A stretch of 6,858 nucleotides of DNA. Origin: Candidatus Falkowiibacteriota bacterium (lineage in GTDB: Bacteria > Patescibacteriota > Patescibacteriia > Patescibacteriales > GWC2-42-12). Below, piece by piece: positions 1 to 6,419 of the stretch. Numbering within the stretch: the stretch's first letter is position 1; each line of letters starts with the position of its first letter. The stretch covers positions 1 to 6,858 of the forward strand of contig JACQYU010000007.1 in NCBI GenBank assembly GCA_016208065.1, in the 5' to 3' direction. Under the pieces are notes generated by a model. It was not told the origin of the DNA, did no database searches, and saw only the letters and a program-made list of their open reading frames with translations. The position numbers were made by a program, and so were the translations under genes.

Positions 1-120
1 TACTACCGAAGCCACGGTTAAAAAACCGACAATTGAAATCACCACTAAAAGTTCAATTAAAGTAAAACCGGCCGATTTATTATTCGGCCGATTAGGGCCA
101 TTATATATTGGTTTAAGCAT
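1..120 (-). CDS. Type IV prepilin / pseudopilin, N-terminal 40 residues (cut by window start)
   Basis: The 40 codons in the window encode a class III (type IV pilin) signal: an 18-residue basic, Asn/Pro-rich leader ending in SAG, followed by FTLIELLVVISIVGFL. Prepilin peptidase would cut after Gly18, leaving Phe at +1 and the canonical Glu at +5 (residue 23), then the hydrophobic N-terminal helix. Such proteins are inner-membrane precursors that assemble into type IV pili or pseudopili. The major or minor pilin type cannot be told because the C-terminal domain lies outside the window. The ATG at 120-118 is the natural start for a leader of this length. No Shine-Dalgarno sequence is visible; a stem-loop sits where one would be expected. 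The gene has its own promoter just past the rplY terminator, so it is probably transcribed separately. The prepilin call is secure from the motif. Confidence 0.9.
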   Translation of the reverse strand, partial: MLKPIYNGPNRPNNKSAGFTLIELLVVISIVGFLTVASVV

Positions 121-128
121 ACTTTTGT

Positions 129-148
129 TTTCTCGTTTTTGCGAGAAA
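129..148 (-). other. Stem-loop in the pilin 5' leader
   Basis: On the minus strand TTTCTCG and CGAGAAA form a perfect 7-bp stem around a six-base A-rich loop, ending 8 nt before the pilin ATG. It occupies the place of a ribosome-binding site. It has no T-run and lies between promoter and start codon, so a terminator is unlikely. A role in transcript stability or translation control is inference. Confidence 0.5.
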
Positions 149-165
149 TAAATTTATATATGTAA

Positions 166-194
166 ATTATACCAGATTATAAATTAAACCGCAA
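166..194 (-). promoter_or_regulatory. Putative sigma-70-type promoter of the pilin gene
   Basis: The minus strand has a perfect -10 box TATAAT (171-166) preceded by TGG, giving an extended -10 (TGnTATAAT). A weak -35-like TTGCGG lies at 194-189 with a 17-bp spacer. The predicted transcript starts near 159 and has a leader of about 40 nt. The extended -10 is the strong part of the call. Confidence 0.6.
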
Positions 195-237
195 ATAAAA
201 AAGCGATCCGGCCGCTCGCGAACGGCCGGACCGCTTT
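193..237 (-). terminator. Intrinsic terminator of rplY
   Basis: Two 15-base arms (200-214 and 223-237) pair over their whole length with a single non-Watson-Crick G-T position. They form a GC-rich stem with an 8-base loop. On the minus strand the stem is followed by a T-rich tract (CTTTTTTATTT). It begins 15 nt after the rplY stop codon and ends where the pilin promoter begins. Confidence 0.9.
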
Positions 238-251
238 AATTAAACTCTAAA

Positions 252-788
252 TTATTTTTTTTCTGAAGCGTCTTTAGCTTCGGAGTCGGCCTTATTTTCC
301 TCTTCGCCCGCTTCCTGGCCTTCGGCCGGAACCGCTTCAGCTTTGGGCGCTTCCTCTTCAATCTTAGTTTCGGCCACGCCAACTACCGCTTCATTGGTTT
401 CTTGAGCTAAAACTATGCCTTGGGGCAAGATTAAATCATGCAATCTGATAAATTGGTCAAAATTTTCTAAGATGGAAATGTCCACGTCAATATGGCTTAC
501 TAAATCTCCGGGTAAGCACTCAACTTCCACCGTATCCATATTTTTTACCAAAGTTCCGCCCAATTCTTTAACTGCTTTGGCTTCGCCGACGAAATTCAAA
601 GGAATTTCGGTAGTAATCTTTTTAGTCATATCAACTTTTTCAAAATCATGTTTTTTAACTTTAATATTTTGATTAGCTTTGCCAAAACCATACAAAACCG
701 CCGGGATAAAACCGGCTGTTCTGATTTTTTTAGCCTTGCCATTGCTTTCGCTTCTCGCTTGAGCGCTTAATTGTACTTTTGTTGTCAT
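252..788 (-). CDS. rplY: 50S ribosomal protein L25 (TL5/Ctc type), with a probable internal deletion
   Basis: L25 binds 5S rRNA in the large ribosomal subunit. The N-terminus shows the family signature (basic residues 13-24, then GFIPAVLYG at 26-34). The C-terminal TL5/Ctc domain is clear from about residue 60: IPLNFVGEAKAVKELGG (62-78), VECLPGDL (89-96), an IDVDIS strand (100-105) and LILPQGI (119-125). An acidic Ala/Glu/Lys tail (about 143-178) is typical of long bacterial L25. Between HDFEKV (47-52) and TTEIPL (59-64) only six residues remain. From memory of T. thermophilus TL5 and relatives, about 40-45 residues belong there, covering the second half of the 5S-binding barrel up to an HVDF-like motif. 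The frame is kept, so this is either a real in-frame deletion or an assembly collapse. The start is ATG with no visible Shine-Dalgarno. The gene has its own likely promoter and a strong terminator. Confidence 0.9.
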   Translation of the reverse strand: MTTKVQLSAQARSESNGKAKKIRTAGFIPAVLYGFGKANQNIKVKKHDFEKVDMTKKITTEIPLNFVGEAKAVKELGGTLVKNMDTVEVECLPGDLVSHIDVDISILENFDQFIRLHDLILPQGIVLAQETNEAVVGVAETKIEEEAPKAEAVPAEGQEAGEEENKADSEAKDASEKK

Positions 789-830
789 AGAATAATCACA
801 AAATTAACTGACATTAACGAATAACACAAA

Positions 831-859
831 ATTATATTTCGTTTAATTCGTTCCGCCAA
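831..859 (-). promoter_or_regulatory. Putative promoter of rplY
   Basis: The minus strand has TATAAT at 836-831 and TTGGCG at 859-854 with an exact 17-bp spacer. Transcription would start near 824 and give a leader of about 36 nt. The -35 box is formed by bases inside the stem-loop repeat at 839-883, so that repeat may supply or modulate the promoter (inference). Confidence 0.55.
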
Positions 860-883
860 CCGGCGGAAATTCGTTTAATTCGT
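839..883. repeat. Stem-loop flanked by 13-bp direct repeats, between rodA and rplY
   Basis: A perfect 7-bp inverted repeat (TTCCGCC 851-857, GGCGGAA 862-868, loop AACC) is flanked by two identical 13-bp copies of TCGTTTAATTCGT at 839-851 and 871-883. No T-tract follows on either strand, so it is a poor terminator. The arrangement resembles small dispersed palindromic (REP/MITE-like) elements. Whether it occurs elsewhere in the genome cannot be seen from this window. Confidence 0.6.
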
Positions 884-888
884 GTATT

Positions 889-1995
889 TTAATAATTAAC
901 TTTTGATCTGATAATAATGCTTTCTACTACTCCGACCAGCATTAAGCTGGAAATCAGGCCGCTGCCGCCATAGCTTAAAAAAGGCAAAGAAATGCCTACT
1001 ACCGGCAGAATGCCTAGGTTCATACCAATATTAATAAACATTTCAATAAAAATCAAGCTTAGGGCTCCTAAGATAAAAAATACCCCGAAATCATTATTGA
1101 TTCTTTTTAAATGGTACAGGCAACGATAAAAAAATATGCCAAAAAACAATAAAATCAGCAAGACCCCGGAAAACCCAAGCTCCTCGGCAACGACGGCGAA
1201 GATAAAATCGGTTTGCGCTTCAGGCAAAAATTTCAATTGCGATTGCGAGCCGAAGCCAAGTCCGCGGCCGGCTAGCCGGCCGGCGCCGACGGCAATAATC
1301 GCTTGGGATACATTACACCCTTGGCTTAAAGGATTAAATGAAGGATTTAAAAAAGTGATTATTCTCTGTTTTTGATAATCCTCTAGCGCGAAATGCCAAG
1401 CGCCGGAAAAAACTATGGCTAAAATTAAGCCGATGGCTAAAAGATATTTTTTATTAAAGCCGACTAAAACAATCATTGACAGCCAAGACAAAAATAAAAC
1501 AAACGCCGAACCGAAATCAGGCTGGGCTAAAACTAAAATTATAAGCAATAAAGCGCCGCTGCCGGAAATCAATAAGCGCTTAAATTCTTTGGTTTTAGGC
1601 GAGGCTGAAGAAAAATATTTGGCCAAAAATAAGATTAAAACTAATTTTATAAATTCAACCGGCTGAAGATTAAAACCGGCTAAATTATACCAGCCCTTAG
1701 TGCCGCGGATAGTCTGGCCGAAAAATAACACTCCGATTAGCAAAACCAGCCCTAAAATATAAAAATATTTGCTATAGCTTCTTAAGCTGTGGTAATCAAA
1801 AAAAACCAAAGAAAAAAACAGGATTATGCCTAAAATAATAAAAATGATCTGTTTTTTAAAATTTAATAAATCCAATTCCGCCCTGCCTAAGGCGACGCTG
1901 TAAATTTCCGCCAAACCAAATCAGATTAAAAGCAATACCGAAGTAAACAATATCCAATCGAAGTTTTTTAAGTATATTATTAATTTGTTGAACAT
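889..1995 (-). CDS. rodA: Rod shape-determining protein RodA (SEDS peptidoglycan polymerase), interrupted by an in-frame TGA
   Basis: RodA is the polytopic inner-membrane glycosyltransferase that polymerises peptidoglycan from lipid II with a class B penicillin-binding protein during elongation. Counting the ATG at 1995 as residue 1 and the TGA as residue 25, the SEDS motifs are GTKGW (98-102), QPVEFIK (111-117), QPDFGSA (158-164), LPEAQTDFIFAV (247-258, with the presumed catalytic Asp at 253) and a C-terminal PVVGISLPFLSYGGSG (331-346). GSQSQL before LPEA points to RodA rather than FtsW. The first 24 codons (FDWILFTSVLLLI) match the usual RodA N-terminus and first membrane helix, but codon 25 (1923-1921) is TGA, with FGLAEIYSVALG continuing in the same frame. 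A TTG at 1914 would start after the stop but would lose most of helix 1, so I take 1995 as the ancestral start. Function depends on whether the TGA is real and read through. Confidence 0.85.
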
Positions 1996-2001
1996 AAAAA
2001 A

Positions 2002-2112
2002 TTCCAAACTCCAATGACCAATGACCAAATAAATCCCAATAAATAAATCCAAAAAAATAAATTAGGGCTTAGGATTTGGGATTTTATTGGGCATTGGGAT
2101 TTGAAATTTGGA
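2002..2112. repeat. Long imperfect inverted repeat upstream of rodA
   Basis: The arms at about 2013-2039 and 2076-2101 are near-complementary (blocks such as CCAATG, CCAAATAAATCCCAA and their complements), and weaker similarity extends to about 2002 and 2112. The loop is an A/T-rich 36 nt. The left arm holds a tandem AATGACC AATGACC at 2013-2026. It nearly fills the 157-nt gap between the membrane-protein gene and rodA. From memory it resembles AATGACC/TTGGGATTT-type intergenic repeats seen in Patescibacteria and other draft genomes. Confidence 0.65.
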
Positions 2113-2152
2113 CATTAGCACTTAATAAATAATTAAATATTAAAAAATTGCC

Positions 2153-3109
2153 TCATTTCTCCTGCCCTACGCCGCCCTCGTACTTAATATAAATATCGTC
2201 CTTCATTATATTAATCTCCGGAATTATTTCAACTCTATCCGCTCGGCCCAAATCGCCCGGCCAGCTAATTTCTACCGGCCTTTTTTGCTCTGACATAAAA
2301 TCATTCAAAACATAATGATTGATGGCGGTTATTCGATCTCCGGCATAAAGCAAAATAACAAAACCAACCCCCCAGTAATTATAAGCCGTATGGTTAATAG
2401 CGTTAAAACTCAACTGGTTTAAGCTTAATTTTTCCGACAGCGCGCTAGCGTTGGCCGGAATGAATTTAAGATCGGTATTCTCAATGTTTAAATGGCTGTC
2501 TTTAAAAATCGCCCAATCAGCTATTTGATGCTGATTAATTCTACGCCAAGTTATATTTTCTATAACTAAACGGGCGTCATCAGGATAATAAGGAAAGTCT
2601 TCCGCCAAAGCCGTTAAATATTTAATATCCGCTGGCAAAACATAGCTTCTGGTTTTTTGGGTTTGACGGCCGGCGGCAATAAAATAATAATCAAATTCAA
2701 CCCACCATTTTTGATTGTCATTTTGCAATTTTACATAAAGATCGTATTTTTTATCGGATGATTTTATAATTTCCACCGAGCTAAGCATTAAATCTTTAGC
2801 TGAGACCTGCATGACATAATCATGCCCGACGCTATTAACCTGCGCCAATTGCTTAACTAAAATCTCGTCTTGACCCATGCCGCGGGCAATATAATAAGCA
2901 AAGCCGTAGATGGTATAAGACCAAGAAATAGCGGAAATTAAGATCAAAAAACCGATTAAAGCCGTTTTAAGCTGTTTCTTATGCTCAATATACCATAAGC
3001 CGATTTCCAGCTGTTTGGTGGTTATGCCTTCCGTGCTTACATAATTTTCCATTTTTTCTTCAATTTCTTTAGCTTTGGCTTCATCTTGATTTAAATTTTG
3101 ATTATCCAT
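2153..3109 (-). CDS. Predicted single-pass membrane protein of unknown function
   Basis: I do not recognise a named family. The 318-residue product has a charged, probably cytoplasmic N-terminus with a Lys/Glu-rich helix (about 8-22), then a basic IEHKKQLK segment (41-48). One hydrophobic helix follows (about 49-74, LIGFLILISAISWSYTIYGF), then about 240 residues that would lie outside the membrane by the positive-inside rule. The last 90 residues contain aromatic-rich beta-like stretches (YNYWGVGFVILLYAG, VEISWPGDL, RVEIIPEINI), suggesting a beta-sandwich domain; this is a guess. I prefer ATG 3109 because the promoter places transcription start near 3151, with a 42-nt leader. A TTG at 3148 could add 13 residues but would sit almost at the 5' end of the mRNA. 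The stop is TGA, so TGA does work as a stop here. Lying just upstream of rodA on the same strand, it may act at the cell envelope (inference). Confidence 0.75.
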   Translation of the reverse strand: MDNQNLNQDEAKAKEIEEKMENYVSTEGITTKQLEIGLWYIEHKKQLKTALIGFLILISAISWSYTIYGFAYYIARGMGQDEILVKQLAQVNSVGHDYVMQVSAKDLMLSSVEIIKSSDKKYDLYVKLQNDNQKWWVEFDYYFIAAGRQTQKTRSYVLPADIKYLTALAEDFPYYPDDARLVIENITWRRINQHQIADWAIFKDSHLNIENTDLKFIPANASALSEKLSLNQLSFNAINHTAYNYWGVGFVILLYAGDRITAINHYVLNDFMSEQKRPVEISWPGDLGRADRVEIIPEINIMKDDIYIKYEGGVGQEK

Positions 3110-3121
3110 ATATTTGTCATC

Positions 3122-3137
3122 GCGGGCTACGACCCGC
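3122..3137 (-). other. Small GC stem-loop in the leader of the membrane-protein gene
   Basis: GCGGG and CCCGC form a perfect 5-bp stem around a six-base loop, 12 nt before the preferred ATG at 3109. This is the only GC-rich patch in an otherwise AT-rich leader. The leader has no Shine-Dalgarno sequence. A role in translation is possible but unproven. Confidence 0.35.
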
Positions 3138-3157
3138 AATCCACTCAATTATATAAT

Positions 3158-3187
3158 ATTTTAACATAAATTAAACTCTTATGGCAA
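3158..3187 (-). promoter_or_regulatory. Putative promoter of the membrane-protein gene
   Basis: The minus strand has TTGCCA (3187-3182, 5 of 6 to the -35 consensus), an 18-bp spacer and TAAAAT (3163-3158) preceded by TGT as an extended -10. A second box, TATAAT at 3153-3148, lies just downstream without a good -35. Either would place the start downstream of, or nearly on, the TTG at 3148, supporting ATG 3109. Confidence 0.55.
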
Positions 3188-3212
3188 ACTAAATTTTATA
3201 TTATTTATTCCC

Positions 3213-3241
3213 TTGCCAGCTATGCTTTTTTTTTTTATTAT
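3213..3241 (+). promoter_or_regulatory. Putative gyrB promoter
   Basis: TTGCCA (3213-3218), a 17-bp spacer and TATTAT (3236-3241) match 5 of 6 at both boxes. A long T-run lies in the spacer. The leader would be about 70 nt. A second candidate nearer the gene is the extended -10 TGTTAAAAT at 3283-3291, which lacks a recognisable -35. The two -35 boxes of the divergent promoters form an inverted pair 25 bp apart. Confidence 0.5.
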
Positions 3242-3303
3242 TAAGATATTAAAATAAGCCTAAAATAATGGCTTTGTTTTCATGTTAAAATGGCTAATAA
3301 TAA

Positions 3304-5355
<2,052 letters not shown>

Positions 5356-5399
5356 AAAATAAAATAAAAACTGTTCATTAAACAATAAGGAGAAAAGTT

Positions 5400-5618
5400 A
5401 TGGAACCTATAGCATTATTGTCAGATGAAGATTTTAAAAAATTTGCTGGACAATATGTTTGTGTCGCCAAATCTGATTCAAAGAAGGTAATCGCCAGCGG
5501 TAAAAATCCGAGTAAAGCTATAAAAACTGCCAAGAGAAAAGGATTTGATAATCCATTAATTTTTTATGTATTATTGCCTGGCGAAGTTTCTATCCCGTCG
5601 GTATTGGATTGTTCCTAA
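5400..5618 (+). CDS. Small DUF5678-like protein
   Basis: The product is 72 residues. The pattern FAGQYVCVA (15-23), then KKVIASGKNPSKAIKTAKRKG (28-48) and PLIFYVLLPGE (52-62) matches the short DUF5678 layout as I remember it: '(Y/F)xGxWVA', 'GKVVASGxxxxEVxxxAK' and 'PLIxYVPxxE'. It is probably a compact alpha/beta fold. The function of the family is unknown to me. There is no signal peptide or membrane segment, so it is likely cytoplasmic. The start is firm: AAGGAG at 5387-5392 lies 7 nt before the ATG. It follows gyrB by 44 nt without an intervening terminator and precedes the next gene by 28 nt, so the pair is very likely one transcript. DUF5678 genes are, from memory, often next to retropepsin-like proteases, but no such neighbour is present here. 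Confidence 0.85.
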   Translation: MEPIALLSDEDFKKFAGQYVCVAKSDSKKVIASGKNPSKAIKTAKRKGFDNPLIFYVLLPGEVSIPSVLDCS

Positions 5619-5646
5619 AATTAAGGAAAAGAGAAGGAGGCGGCAT

Positions 5647-5922
5647 ATGGCTAAAAAAAGCGTGGTTCTAGTGGTGTCATTTCATATGGTGGACCAAGAT
5701 GAAATTGATGATTTAACAAAAAACTATCAAGACAAAAGAACAATTCAAAAAATACTTGATATTCCTCTGCCCGGCCTGGAAAGAGCCACTATTAAAGATT
5801 CGGACATCTTTAACATGCGGGTACCGGAAAGTAGGCAGCGTTTTATAGAAACGCTCTATACTAACGCCTGCCTAACCATCATGGAAGAGCCCGACAAAAT
5901 CTACCTTATAGAGAAACTATAG
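5647..5922 (+). CDS. Small protein of unknown function (91 residues)
   Basis: I do not recognise this family. The start is chosen from a full AAGGAGG Shine-Dalgarno (5634-5640) placed 6 nt before the ATG at 5647. An upstream ATG at 5566 would overlap the preceding gene and add an implausible Arg-rich tail. The protein opens with a hydrophobic beta-like segment (KSVVLVVSFHMV, 4-15), then an acidic/charged helical stretch with DEIDDLTKNY (18-27), a Pro/Gly turn (IPLPGLERA, 39-47) and a C-terminal helix-strand (MRVPESRQRF, then EEPDKIYLIEKL). There are no membrane helices or Cys/His metal motifs. It ends in TAG and is followed by an intrinsic terminator. With the DUF5678-like gene 28 nt upstream it forms a two-gene unit behind gyrB, which suggests linked function but does not show one. 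Confidence 0.75.
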   Translation: MAKKSVVLVVSFHMVDQDEIDDLTKNYQDKRTIQKILDIPLPGLERATIKDSDIFNMRVPESRQRFIETLYTNACLTIMEEPDKIYLIEKL

Positions 5923-5947
5923 CCAAATATCTAAGTTTTATCTCTCT

Positions 5948-5977
5948 AAGACTGCTTTTCAAAGTAGTCTTTTTTTA
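5948..5977 (+). terminator. Intrinsic terminator after the small-gene pair
   Basis: AAGACTGCTTT (5948-5958) pairs with AAAGTAGTCTT (5961-5971), with one G-T pair and a tight four-base loop once the innermost pair opens. A run of seven T (5970-5976) follows. It starts 25 nt after the stop codon of the 91-residue gene, and probably ends the gyrB-side transcript. Confidence 0.85.
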
Positions 5978-5994
5978 TTTAAAAGTAAATAAAA

Positions 5995-6025
5995 TTTTAA
6001 AATCACCCCGGGGTTTGGGGTGACG
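5995..6025. repeat. Hairpin direct repeat, copy 1
   Basis: A 31-bp unit from TTTAAAATCACCCC to GGGGTGACGA contains a perfect 7-bp inverted repeat (TCACCCC 6003-6009 and GGGGTGA 6017-6023, loop GGGGTTT). A run of seven T follows from 6027, so this copy could also work as an intrinsic terminator on the plus strand, backing up the one at 5948-5977. Confidence 0.75.
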
Positions 6026-6135
6026 ATTTTTTTAATTATTAATGCGAGCCTGGAAAAATTTAGGATAAAATTTATGGCAAAATTTCTTTACAAAATCTTC
6101 TTGTTTTAATCCGTCTTTTATTGCTATTATTCATA

Positions 6136-6165
6136 TTTAAAATCACCCGGGGTTTGGGGTGACGA
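6136..6165. repeat. Hairpin direct repeat, copy 2
   Basis: This copy equals the one at 5995-6025 except for one missing C in the left arm (TCACCC 6143-6148, GGGGTGA 6156-6162). No T-run follows. The two copies lie in direct orientation and bracket 110 bp, including a possible coding remnant on the minus strand. Confidence 0.75.
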
Positions 6166-6235
6166 ATAAGCGCCAAGGAGTGAGTGCCAAAGATAAATCA
6201 ACGTGATAGCGCATTGAGGCACCCCAAAACTCTTT

Positions 6236-6263
6236 GGTTACTTTCTGGTTACAGAAAGTAACC
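6236..6263. repeat. Perfect 12-bp inverted repeat with a 4-nt loop
   Basis: GGTTACTTTCTG (6236-6247) and CAGAAAGTAACC (6252-6263) are exact complements around GTTA. The upstream CACCCCAAAAC (6220-6230) partly echoes the complement of the hairpin repeat at 6136-6165. From memory, GGTTACTTTCT palindromes recur as dispersed intergenic elements in many bacterial genomes. No T-run follows, so a dispersed element or RNA structure is more likely than a terminator. Confidence 0.7.
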
Positions 6264-6370
6264 CCCTAGCGGGCAGCGTCACGAATGTATTTTTTAGAAA
6301 AAAGGTAAAATAACCAGGTTAACAATTTTTAGAGTATGAGGTTGTGGATTCTATTCCTACCACTAACCCA

Positions 6371-6411
6371 TGGATTCCGGCTTTCCCTCCAGAGGACAAG
6401 CGCGGGAATGA
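6371..6411. repeat. 'GTCATTCCCGCG'-type palindromic repeat next to thrS
   Basis: ATTCC (6374-6378) pairs with GGAAT (6405-6409), GCTT (6380-6383) with AAGC (6398-6401), and TCC (6384-6386) with GGA (6394-6396), giving an interrupted stem. The minus strand reads GTCATTCCCGCGCTTG, a wording that recurs from memory in dispersed bacterial repeats. It begins 9 nt after the thrS stop, so it would be in the 3' end of the thrS transcript. Confidence 0.5.
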
Positions 6412-6419
6412 CAAAATAG

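Larger units (their letters stand above)
5978..6419. other. Repeat-rich gap between convergent genes
   Basis: About 440 nt with no supportable intact gene lie between the end of the plus-strand unit and the 3' end of thrS. The gap holds two copies of a 30-31 bp hairpin repeat, a perfect 12-bp stem-loop and a palindromic repeat next to thrS, listed separately. It also holds a 32-codon open stretch on the minus strand (6130-6032) that may be a gene remnant. The part at about 6290-6345 shows nothing I can identify. Confidence 0.7.

Noticed and set aside
889..1914. TTG at 1914 as the true rodA start
   Set aside because: It would remove most of the first membrane helix, while a well-matching N-terminus lies upstream in the same frame.
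1878..1923. Selenocysteine at the rodA TGA
   Set aside because: Only a weak 4-bp GGCG/CGCC pairing follows the TGA, with no convincing SECIS-like hairpin, and RodA is not a known selenoprotein.
889..1995. UGA recoded as glycine (code 25) or tryptophan (code 4), suggested by the TGA in rodA
   Set aside because: gyrB (677 codons), rplY and the other genes contain no in-frame TGA and use ordinary GGN and TGG codons. The membrane-protein gene ends naturally at a TGA (2155-2153).
3110..3148. TTG at 3148 as start of the membrane-protein gene
   Set aside because: The predicted transcription starts fall at or after it, the added residues overlap a GC hairpin, and ATG 3109 gives a normal N-terminus.
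5356..5399. Terminator or separate promoter between gyrB and the DUF5678-like gene
   Set aside because: Only a 4-bp TGTT/AACA pairing and no clear -35/-10 pair are present, so read-through from gyrB is the simpler reading.
5566..5646. ATG at 5566 as start of the 91-residue gene
   Set aside because: It overlaps the preceding gene by 53 nt and adds an Arg-rich segment. The ATG at 5647 has a full Shine-Dalgarno at ideal distance.
5995..6165. CRISPR array
   Set aside because: Only two repeat copies, 110 bp apart, with internal hairpins and no cas genes.
6143..6268. Open frame of 40 residues on the minus strand
   Set aside because: It is made of the palindromic repeats themselves, has no start codon near its beginning and no ribosome-binding site. 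Such frames arise by chance in this kind of repeat.
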